Below, one piece after another: positions 1 through 6,937 of a DNA stretch of 64,000 nucleotides. Each line of letters starts with the position of its first letter. Within the stretch, counting starts at the first letter, position 1. The DNA comes from Desulfomonile tiedjei. Lineage in GTDB: Bacteria > Desulfobacterota > Desulfomonilia > Desulfomonilales > Desulfomonilaceae. The notes beneath the pieces are model-generated. The model was not told the origin of the DNA. It saw nothing but the letters and a program-made list of their open reading frames with translations, and ran no database searches. The position numbers and the translations under genes are program-made. The DNA lies in the NCBI GenBank assembly GCA_016218715.1, contig JACRDG010000002.1, forward strand, positions 1 to 64,000, given 5' to 3'.

Positions 1-140
<140 letters not shown>

Positions 141-228
141 ATTGAATAACTGACATAAACGAACGTTCTACTATTCAGTTTTCAAAGACCAACGGACAGG
201 ACCCTGAGGTCGCAATCCCGACTGTTGT

Positions 229-257
229 AGTATAACCCGTTATCTCACGCTTGTCAA
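229..257 (-). promoter_or_regulatory. rRNA operon promoter P2 (sigma70-type)
   Basis: On the minus strand TTGACA (257-252) and TATACT (234-229) are separated by exactly 17 bases. It lies about 90 bases upstream of the 16S gene, where the start-proximal rrn promoter is expected. Confidence 0.85.
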
Positions 258-310
258 GACGTTTTCTTTCTTTCTCGTCTCGACCGTCCCTCGTTGCAGG
301 GGAAGCACTA

Positions 311-339
311 TGTATATCGTGACCCCCAGATTGTGTCAA
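311..339 (-). promoter_or_regulatory. rRNA operon promoter P1 (sigma70-type)
   Basis: A second near-consensus promoter on the minus strand: TTGACA (339-334), 17-base spacer, TATACA (316-311). It begins only about 10 bases beyond the stop codon of the hydantoinase-like gene, so that gene ends where the rrn promoter region starts. Confidence 0.8.
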
Positions 340-349
340 GCAAAAACTT

Positions 350-2392
350 TCACCACCCGATAATCAGGTTCCCGGCCGCATCCACCCTCGCTCTGCTCCC
401 CCTCGGCAGGTACGTCGTCGACGTCCATTCGCCTATCAGCGCGGGACCTTCGACCACCGAACCGTAGGGTAACTCCTCGCGATCATAAACGTCCGCGGGC
501 GTCGGTTCCCCGCGGTGGATCAACGTTCCGCGCTTCGCCGGGGTTCTCCGCCCCTCCCCTGCCGCGGGGAGCGCGGTGATGCGCGGTGATTCGGTCGCGT
601 GGATCAGGCGCGCTCTCACCGTCACCACCTCCACGCGGGATGCGCGCCTGGAAAATCCGTATGTCCTCTGATGGGCCTCGTGAAACGCTTCCACCGGGTC
701 TCCCGCCAAAGGAACCCGGACCTCGTGGGATTGCCCCACGTATCTCATGTCAAGGAACGCCTCGGCAGTCACGTCCTCGGGGCGAACCCCTTCGCCACTC
801 AGTTCTTCCATCCCCGAGCGGATGAGATCTGCCAGGATCGCGTCCCGCTCCTCCCGAGTGAGGTCGTCTGAACGTCGGAGTATCGTCTGGGAGACATCTC
901 TCGTTACGTCTGCCAGCGCCATGCCAAGAGCTGAGAACACTCCGGCGTTCCTCGGAACCAGAACGCTCGGTATGTTAAGAGACTGCGCCAGTTCGACCGC
1001 GTGAAGTCCCCCGGCTCCACCAAAGGTGACCAGCGTGAAGTCCCGTGGATTGTACCCCCTCTGGATGGATATGACCCGAATCGCGCGCTCCATGACCGCG
1101 TTTGCCACGGTCAGGATCCCTTGCGCGGCGCCGACGGGGTCGAGCCCCAGCGAGCTGGCAAGCTTACCCATCGGCTCACGAATCCTCTCCATCTCCACCT
1201 TCATAAGACCGCCGAGAAAGAAGGAAGTTTCCATCCGCCCTAGGAAAAAATGAGCGTCAGTAACTGTGACTTGATCGCCTCTGCCGTAGCAAACCGGCCC
1301 AGGATCGGCCCCCGCGCTCATGGGACCCACCTTGAGCCCGCCCCCCGAGTCCCGAAACGCGATGGACCCACCGCCCGCTCCGACGGTGTGGATGTCTATG
1401 ACCGGGACCCTCACCGGATAGCCCGCTATCACCTTTTCGCTCGCGATGGTGGGCCCCGAGTCGTACAGAGAGACATCGGTGGACGTCCCCCCCATGTCGA
1501 AGGTGATGATCCGCGACAATCCTGCCTCTCGTGCTACATGCGCGGCAGCGATCACTCCTCCTGCGGGACCGGAAAGAATCGTGTGAACCGGGAGCTTCCC
1601 CGCGATGCGCGTGGGCAGGATTCCGCCTGAGGATTGCATCACGCCGAGCCGGACGCCGGGGAGCCCGGTCTCGAGCCTGCCGAGGTACCCTTCCATGATC
1701 GGTCTGAGGCACGCGTTCACGACCACGGTGGAGGTTCGCTCAAACTCCCTGAATTCGCGAAGTACTCGACAGGAGAGAGACGTGGTCAGGTTTCGCTCGG
1801 CCGCTAGCGCGGCGATCAGCTCTTCGTGCTCCGGGTTGGCGTACGAATGGAGAAGGCAGACCGCCAGCGAATCCACGCCAAGGGTCCCGATCGTCTGAAG
1901 AAGCCCCCGCACCTCGTTGGGATCGAGCCGACGATGGACCGACCCATCAGCCAGAATGCGCTCGTTGACACCGAAGCGCAGCTCCGCGGGGATCAACGGG
2001 GGTACGGTGCGCGGGTGCAAATCGTACAGTCCGGGCCGGTTCTGGCGGCCGATCTCCAGGACGTCCTCGAAGCCCGCGGTGGTAATGAGCGCGGCGCGTG
2101 CAACCTTTCTTTCCAGGAGCGCGTTGGTCGCGACGGTCGTGCCGTGCACCACGCGACAGGCAGCCTCCTCTTCCACGGCAGCCAGGCCTTCGAGGACCGG
2201 ACGCGCGGGATCCGCCGGCCAAGAAGGTCGCTTGTCAACCTTAAGGTTGCCCGATCGGTCTACAATCACAAAGTCGGTGAACGTGCCGCCAGTGTCGACG
2301 CCGATAACGCGGGGCGATGCGGATGGGTCCGGCGTGAGAGGAGCATGGACAGGAAGAGACACTCCGCCCCCTGCATGGAAGTCGGACGTCAT
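350..2392 (-). CDS. hyuA: hydantoinase/oxoprolinase-family ATPase (HyuA-like)
   Basis: 680 residues, the usual length of the HyuA (N-methylhydantoinase A) family, which opens cyclic amides such as hydantoins or 5-oxoproline with ATP. The N-terminal actin-like phosphate loop GVDTGGTFTDF is at about residues 31-41, and a second glycine-rich stretch FDMGGTSTDVSLYD lies mid-protein. No HyuB partner is next to it; such lone HyuA proteins often have no known substrate, so the reaction is open. The ATG start has no visible Shine-Dalgarno and directly abuts a long inverted repeat, so an internal GTG near 2362 is possible. The first 28 residues precede the conserved domain and may be untranslated. Confidence 0.85.
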   Translation of the reverse strand: MTSDFHAGGGVSLPVHAPLTPDPSASPRVIGVDTGGTFTDFVIVDRSGNLKVDKRPSWPADPARPVLEGLAAVEEEAACRVVHGTTVATNALLERKVARAALITTAGFEDVLEIGRQNRPGLYDLHPRTVPPLIPAELRFGVNERILADGSVHRRLDPNEVRGLLQTIGTLGVDSLAVCLLHSYANPEHEELIAALAAERNLTTSLSCRVLREFREFERTSTVVVNACLRPIMEGYLGRLETGLPGVRLGVMQSSGGILPTRIAGKLPVHTILSGPAGGVIAAAHVAREAGLSRIITFDMGGTSTDVSLYDSGPTIASEKVIAGYPVRVPVIDIHTVGAGGGSIAFRDSGGGLKVGPMSAGADPGPVCYGRGDQVTVTDAHFFLGRMETSFFLGGLMKVEMERIREPMGKLASSLGLDPVGAAQGILTVANAVMERAIRVISIQRGYNPRDFTLVTFGGAGGLHAVELAQSLNIPSVLVPRNAGVFSALGMALADVTRDVSQTILRRSDDLTREERDAILADLIRSGMEELSGEGVRPEDVTAEAFLDMRYVGQSHEVRVPLAGDPVEAFHEAHQRTYGFSRRASRVEVVTVRARLIHATESPRITALPAAGEGRRTPAKRGTLIHRGEPTPADVYDREELPYGSVVEGPALIGEWTSTTYLPRGSRARVDAAGNLIIGW

Positions 2393-2429
2393 CTGGGGAG
2401 AACCTTTGTGAAAAAAGGTTTCTCCCCAG
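2393..2429 (-). terminator. long inverted repeat between ferredoxin and hyuA
   Basis: The arms CTGGGGAGAA and TTCTCCCCAG plus flanking bases form a stem of about 15 pairs around a T-rich loop. It lies 14 bases after the ferredoxin stop and touches the annotated hyuA ATG. It could end or attenuate ferredoxin transcription, or block the hyuA start. There is no T-run after the stem. Confidence 0.5.
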
Positions 2430-2443
2430 ACTTCTGATGGCGA

Positions 2444-2872
2444 TTAGGCCGATTGTTTGGCTTCGGCGGGCCAGACGAGTTGGACTGCTTTGACGGGGCA
2501 GGCAGCTTCGCAGAGGCCGCATCCGACACATGCCTTGGGATCGTAGAGGCCTGCGACCGATTCGTTGTTCAGCTCTCCCATGCCGAGTGCCTGGAAGGGG
2601 CAGACAGCCGTACACACCTCACACCCTACGCAGTCTTCGGTCCAGATGTAGGGCTTCGGCCAGAGTGCTCTCTTGATGCGGGGAGGGGTGTTCCCTTGCG
2701 CGTCTCGGATCGCTCCGTACGGGCAGGATCTGCCGCAGACTCCGCATTCGATGCACTTGCTCACATCGATGGTGTGGGGTTGTTTCTTTTCGCCGCTGGA
2801 TGCCCTGGTGGGGCATGCACGCGCGCAGGTATCGCAGCCTTTGCACTCCTCGGCCACTATTCGATAAGCCAT
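2444..2872 (-). CDS. polyferredoxin with four [4Fe-4S] cluster motifs
   Basis: 142 residues holding four CxxCxxCxxxCP-type motifs: CKGCDTCARACP, CIECGVCGRSCP, CVGCEVCTAVCP and CVGCGLCEAACP. The motifs are spread along the whole chain with no other domain, so it is a soluble cytoplasmic electron carrier for up to four [4Fe-4S] clusters. AAGGAG sits just before the ATG, and a TTGACA-17-TAAAGT promoter lies about 95 bases upstream. In acetogenic and sulfate-reducing anaerobes such proteins shuttle electrons among CODH, hydrogenases and heterodisulfide-reductase-like complexes; which partner it uses here cannot be read from the sequence. Confidence 0.93.
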   Translation of the reverse strand: MAYRIVAEECKGCDTCARACPTRASSGEKKQPHTIDVSKCIECGVCGRSCPYGAIRDAQGNTPPRIKRALWPKPYIWTEDCVGCEVCTAVCPFQALGMGELNNESVAGLYDPKACVGCGLCEAACPVKAVQLVWPAEAKQSA

Positions 2873-2965
2873 CTGTACTGCTCCTTCAATTTGCTGGGGG
2901 TCGTAGAAACAACGATGTGCGATGGGCCGGGCTTCCCTCGCGAGGAGGAGAAACTCGGAACCTCC

Positions 2966-2994
2966 ACTTTACTGTCTGAGAGGCTCAGTGTCAA
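2966..2994 (-). promoter_or_regulatory. probable sigma70 promoter for the polyferredoxin
   Basis: TTGACA (2994-2989), 17 bases, TAAAGT (2971-2966) on the minus strand. The rest of the 2873-3233 gap shows no gene I can support; it holds the ferredoxin leader and the region downstream of the NifU-domain gene. Confidence 0.65.
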
Positions 2995-3233
2995 GGCACG
3001 GATGGAACGTCGACGCACGCGGTACGTTCAGTGCTCACCTGCGACTGCAAAGGTTCCACCCGCAGTGCATGCCTCGAACGCTCCGTTGTACATCGAGGTG
3101 TTATGCGCGTTCCCGGGAGGACAAACCGGAGGAAGACTTCCCCGTCGGAACGATCTTCCCCCGGAGTGCGGTCGTTAGCAGAAAAGCGAGCCTTCTTAAC
3201 TCGTCAGAGACCCAGGAGAGGGTGCACTCATTC

Positions 3234-3458
3234 CTACTGAACGGCTTCGACGCTCTTCACCGCGGGGACTCTCTCCTTGAGAATTCTCTCGATACCCATT
3301 TTCAGCGTCATCTGGCTCATGGGGCATCCACCGCACGCGCCGGTGAGTCGCAGTTTTACGATTCCATCAGCCGTGACATCCACCAATACCGCGTCGCCGC
3401 CATCAGCCTGAAGTTGGGGCCGCACCAGATCGAGGGCCGCCTGGACTTCTTCTTTCAT
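3234..3458 (-). CDS. NifU C-terminal-domain protein (Fe-S scaffold/carrier)
   Basis: 74 residues from the ATG at 3458, chosen because AAAGGAGT precedes it; an in-frame upstream ATG at 3509 has no such site. The protein is a stand-alone NifU C-terminal domain with the cluster-binding ACGGCPMS motif (CxxC) and the usual [11 protein letters not shown] segment. The family holds and hands over [4Fe-4S] clusters to apo-proteins. Its place beside a polyferredoxin with four clusters suggests a supply role (inference). Confidence 0.9.
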   Translation of the reverse strand: MKEEVQAALDLVRPQLQADGGDAVLVDVTADGIVKLRLTGACGGCPMSQMTLKMGIERILKERVPAVKSVEAVQ

Positions 3459-3539
3459 GATCGTACTCCTTTCGCATTGCGCACCAAAAGTGTCACAAAG
3501 ATATAACATATTATAAGGCTGATGAAAGCCGAAGAAAAA

Positions 3540-5747
3540 TCATTCGGTTCCCGCACCGACGCGCTTGCGCTCCTGCAAACGCCATTTGTCGAGGGCTTTC
3601 AGCAGCTCTTCCGCGGAGATTTCCACCTCTCCGGCTGTCGCGCAGGGATTGTCTTCCAGAAGCCTACGCGCGGCCTGCAAGATAACACGACGGCACACTT
3701 CCTCGATGTCGCCGCCGGCGAGCCCTGCCGATTCCTGGACGACGCGCTCCAGGTCTCCACTGACCTTGAGCTTCTTTCTGTCCAGATACCGATCGAGAAT
3801 CTTCAGCCGATCGTCCGGACCCGGGAGGTTCAATCGCAGCTCCGTGCCGAAGCGCCCGGTCGAGGCCAGTTGAGGGGGCAGGTCGGCCGCGCGCTCGGCC
3901 ACTGCAACCACGAGCACCGGCTTGTCGCTCGTAATCGCGTTCATCTCCATTACGATCTGATTCACCACTCGGTCCATCACCTTGGAATCCGACCAGCCGG
4001 ACGAGGTCATGGCTTCGACGCCATCGAGAATGACTATCGTAGGGGCCATTTGCCTCGCTTGACGGAAGACCTCTCGTACGTTGCGCTCGCTTTCCCCGAC
4101 GTATTTCGAAAGGAACTCCGGGCCGCGGATCTCGATAACGTTGAATCCGCTCTCCTTGGCAAGGGACCTGGCCATGAGCGTCTTGCCCACCCGCGCAGGA
4201 CCTGTCAGGAGAAGGCCGCCGGCGTACCCGACACCCACCTCCGAAATGAACGGGAGATGCTGCAGCGGCCACAAGACCATCTCTTTGAGGAACTCGATCT
4301 CGGCCGCGTACCCGGAAATCCGTTTCCAGCCATAACCTTGCAGATTCACCTCGTAATCTCGGCCTGCGGACGGGCGCAAGTCCTTGAGCGCGGCCTCGAA
4401 ATCTTCCTGGTCAACGGTGATCGCGTCGAGAAAATCCTGTGAGAGTTCCTGGTCTGTCTGCTCGATGCCGGGCAGCAGGCGCATCAGGGCTCTGTACCCT
4501 GCTTCCTGGCATAGAGCCTTCACGTCCGCGCCGACAAACCCGTGGAGCTTTTCAGCCAACTCGTTGAGGTCTACCTCGCCGAGCGGCATGTGACGGGTAT
4601 GGATGAGGAGTATTTCCTTTCGACCCGCCTCGTCCGGCACTCCGATGAGCACTTCCCGGTCGAACCTCCCCGGCCGCCGCAGTGCGGAATCCAGGATGTG
4701 CGGGAGATTCGTGGCCGCGAGAACGATGACCGCGCCACGGTCCTCGAGGCCGTCCATAAGAGCCAGCAACTGCGCGGTCACCCGGCGTTCCACCTCACCT
4801 TCGGTGGTATCGCGACGAGGCGCCAGCGCGTCGATCTCGTCGATGAAGATGATGGCCGGCGCGTTCTTGCATGCGTCTTCAAATGCGGCACGGAGCTTGG
4901 CCTCGCTCTCGCCATAGTACTTGTCCATGATTTCCGTGCCGCTGACGCTCTTGAAATAACAACCGGTTTCGCCCGCCACCGCCCGCGCGATGAGCGTCTT
5001 GCCCGTTCCCGAGGGCCCGTGGAGGAGCACGCCCCGAGGCGGATCGACCCCCAATTGCTCGAAAATCTCGGGATGCTGCAGCGGAAGCTGCACCACCTCA
5101 CGGACCTTGCGCACCGCGTCTGCAAGCCCGCCCACATCCCGGAATGTGGTATCTCTTCGGCAGATGTATTCTTCTCCGGCTTCATTGACCAAGTCGATCT
5201 TCGTAGATCCGGAAATCCGAGACATGGTGGGAGGAGTCTTTTCTCTGATGCCGAATCGGATCTGCCTCCCCTTGGACGTGGTCAGAGTGAGTTCGTCGCG
5301 GTCACGAAGAATCGCCCCTTCAGCACGCCTCAGCAATGCCCGCACTTCTTGACGGTTCATCTCGGCCGATGCCGGCACCTCCAGCGTGACGCATTCAGAG
5401 TCCACACAAACCATTTTGCGGAGCTTCACCTGGCCAAAAAGCTGAACGCCAATCTCGTCGAGGGTACGACCGTCGATGGAAATCATCCTCGTGTCGACCC
5501 AGGGATTGGGATGCGAGCGCGCTTGCACGACGCACCCTTCGTGACCGACGATCTCGACGGAGTCTCCCTCCTCCAACTGGAGGGTATCCATGAAGGGTTT
5601 GGAGATGTACACCGTACCCGCTCCCGGATCTTCTCCCATTACCCTCGTGACGACAAAGGTGTACGTGGGCGCGTCATTGCCGTGGCAGTCGCATCCATCG
5701 TGGGAATGCCAGTCCCCGGGCAGGTGATCCTTACAATGGCAGTCCAT
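3540..5747 (-). CDS. CDC48/VAT-like double AAA+ ATPase with degenerate second ATPase site
   Basis: 735 residues. A CDC48-type N-domain (about 26-195) precedes two AAA modules. D1 is complete: Walker A GPSGTGKT (244-251), Walker B FIDEID (301-306), and RRPGRFD. D2 keeps a Walker A, GPARVGKT (516-523), but its Walker B reads VILDGVEAM, so the catalytic glutamate is glycine (576), and the usual RPGRFD is STGRFG. The first 22 residues are unusually rich in Cys and His (C3, H4, C5, H8, H14, H16, C19, C21, H22), which suggests a metal-binding tail. The family unfolds or remodels proteins as hexamers; here only D1 should hydrolyse ATP. AAGGAGC precedes the ATG. Confidence 0.9.
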   Translation of the reverse strand: MDCHCKDHLPGDWHSHDGCDCHGNDAPTYTFVVTRVMGEDPGAGTVYISKPFMDTLQLEEGDSVEIVGHEGCVVQARSHPNPWVDTRMISIDGRTLDEIGVQLFGQVKLRKMVCVDSECVTLEVPASAEMNRQEVRALLRRAEGAILRDRDELTLTTSKGRQIRFGIREKTPPTMSRISGSTKIDLVNEAGEEYICRRDTTFRDVGGLADAVRKVREVVQLPLQHPEIFEQLGVDPPRGVLLHGPSGTGKTLIARAVAGETGCYFKSVSGTEIMDKYYGESEAKLRAAFEDACKNAPAIIFIDEIDALAPRRDTTEGEVERRVTAQLLALMDGLEDRGAVIVLAATNLPHILDSALRRPGRFDREVLIGVPDEAGRKEILLIHTRHMPLGEVDLNELAEKLHGFVGADVKALCQEAGYRALMRLLPGIEQTDQELSQDFLDAITVDQEDFEAALKDLRPSAGRDYEVNLQGYGWKRISGYAAEIEFLKEMVLWPLQHLPFISEVGVGYAGGLLLTGPARVGKTLMARSLAKESGFNVIEIRGPEFLSKYVGESERNVREVFRQARQMAPTIVILDGVEAMTSSGWSDSKVMDRVVNQIVMEMNAITSDKPVLVVAVAERAADLPPQLASTGRFGTELRLNLPGPDDRLKILDRYLDRKKLKVSGDLERVVQESAGLAGGDIEEVCRRVILQAARRLLEDNPCATAGEVEISAEELLKALDKWRLQERKRVGAGTE

Positions 5748-5912
5748 CTCGTTTGCTCCTTAAAGCCGTCGGCAACGGAACCGGAACAAAAAAAGCAGAT
5801 TCCCGAACTCGGAAACAGTGGTCCATCTTCACACGGGACGGGACAACCCGTTTCGGGTTCCGTCACATCGTTGGGATCCGATCCGGGTGGGCCACTCTTC
5901 ACCGGCCTTCCG

Positions 5913-6275
5913 TCAAGCTGCTTTCGATGCTTCTGCCTTCAGCCACGAACGGAGTTCCTCGGTGATACCGCAAGCAGCATTTTTGCAAGCGAAAAACGCT
6001 ACCGAGTCATCGATGAGCTCTTGCGGCGCTTCCACCTCGGAGATCACCTCATAGTCTGCGTGGCTCTGTCGCACCAGCACGAGCCTGGCGGGTTTCTTTA
6101 TAGCATTGATTTTGAGGTAGACGCTGGCTTCGTTGCACGATTTGGCGTGGTTCAGCCCTCGGGACCAGTTGGTTCCCCATTCCAAGTACCTCGTCACCGC
6201 ATCAAAAGGATGGAGATCCCAATCCATGAGCCTTTCGATCTCTCTATCTTCCAACAAGTCTCTTATGCTTTTCAT
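5913..6275 (-). CDS. small conserved protein, DVU0772-like
   Basis: 120 residues, acidic, no signal peptide or membrane segment. The motif MDWDLHPFDAVTRYLEWG near the N-terminus resembles, from memory, small proteins of the DVU0772 family found in sulfate-reducing Deltaproteobacteria; function is unknown. AAGGAG lies 8 bases before the ATG. It is followed, 165 bases later on the same strand, by the CDC48-like gene, so both may be transcribed together. Confidence 0.7.
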   Translation of the reverse strand: MKSIRDLLEDREIERLMDWDLHPFDAVTRYLEWGTNWSRGLNHAKSCNEASVYLKINAIKKPARLVLVRQSHADYEVISEVEAPQELIDDSVAFFACKNAACGITEELRSWLKAEASKAA

Positions 6276-6482
6276 ACACGAACTCCTTCACCGCGGACTT
6301 GGGCAGGCTCCACCACCTCACCCGATAGTATATGATGCCGGTTGCGGAAAAACGTTGCACGTTTTCGTTCACCGCGCCTCCACACCTCCTCGTGGTGCCC
6401 CCGGTGAACGGTCTTACGAATTCCCCCGAGACAGCAGAACATGAGGATCTTCCAGTATAAGACTTCTCTTTTTCAATATGTT

Positions 6483-6492
6483 ATGGTATAAT
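6483..6492 (+). promoter_or_regulatory. extended -10 promoter element
   Basis: ATGGTATAAT: a perfect TATAAT (6487-6492) with the TGn extension, about 50 bases before the ATG at 6541. No good -35 is visible, as is usual for extended -10 promoters. Confidence 0.6.
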
Positions 6493-6540
6493 CATCATGC
6501 ACTACTCGATGTCTTCAGACTGATGTATGGAGGAATCCGT

Positions 6541-6810
6541 ATGAGATCGGTGTTTCGCGTTGTGGCCATCTTGGCCCTTATGCTCCTCATGGCGGCAGGG
6601 AGCGCTCTGGCCGTTGGATACGACCGGTACGAAGGAGGATATCATCGCGCAACACGCTCCCAGCGCGTCACGCACACCTCGGCTAGTGCCTGGGATACGG
6701 TAAGACAGGCCTCAATGTTGGAAAAGGTTCCCGGCGTAATCGATCGGGCGGCCATGGCGGTCAAAGACCTCCTGAGCCAATTCGGGCTGGTCGAAAAGAA
6801 GATCCCGTAA
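6541..6810 (+). CDS. small secreted protein of unknown function
   Basis: 89 residues from the ATG at 6541, chosen for the GGAGGA site before it and the signal peptide it starts. MRSVF, a hydrophobic core to about residue 22, then an AGSALA-V cleavage site. The mature part is short, with a basic Tyr/Arg/His-rich start and a C-terminal amphipathic segment. I do not recognise the family. Its promoter resembles that of the secreted protein at 10299. Confidence 0.75.
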   Translation: MRSVFRVVAILALMLLMAAGSALAVGYDRYEGGYHRATRSQRVTHTSASAWDTVRQASMLEKVPGVIDRAAMAVKDLLSQFGLVEKKIP

Positions 6811-6937
6811 TGCCGGTTGATTCCAGGAAGAGTGATGTAATTTTTCACCAGGCCGCCGTCGAATGGTCCGGCGATCGGCCCGAATCTTTCGGAACACCAA
6901 CCGGACGGAGCATCACGGGAATTGTGAGGAAACCACT

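Noticed and set aside
5639-5902. Minus-strand frame with Cys pairs (GCPVPC, GICFFC) overlapping the CDC48 start
   Set aside because: Its only plausible start (GTG) has a site too close to it and the last third is the CDC48 gene out of frame. The Cys pairs are curious but not enough for a call.
4542-6335. 597-residue plus-strand frame opposite the CDC48-like gene
   Set aside because: Antisense shadow across two minus-strand genes and their gap; no motif and no start signal.
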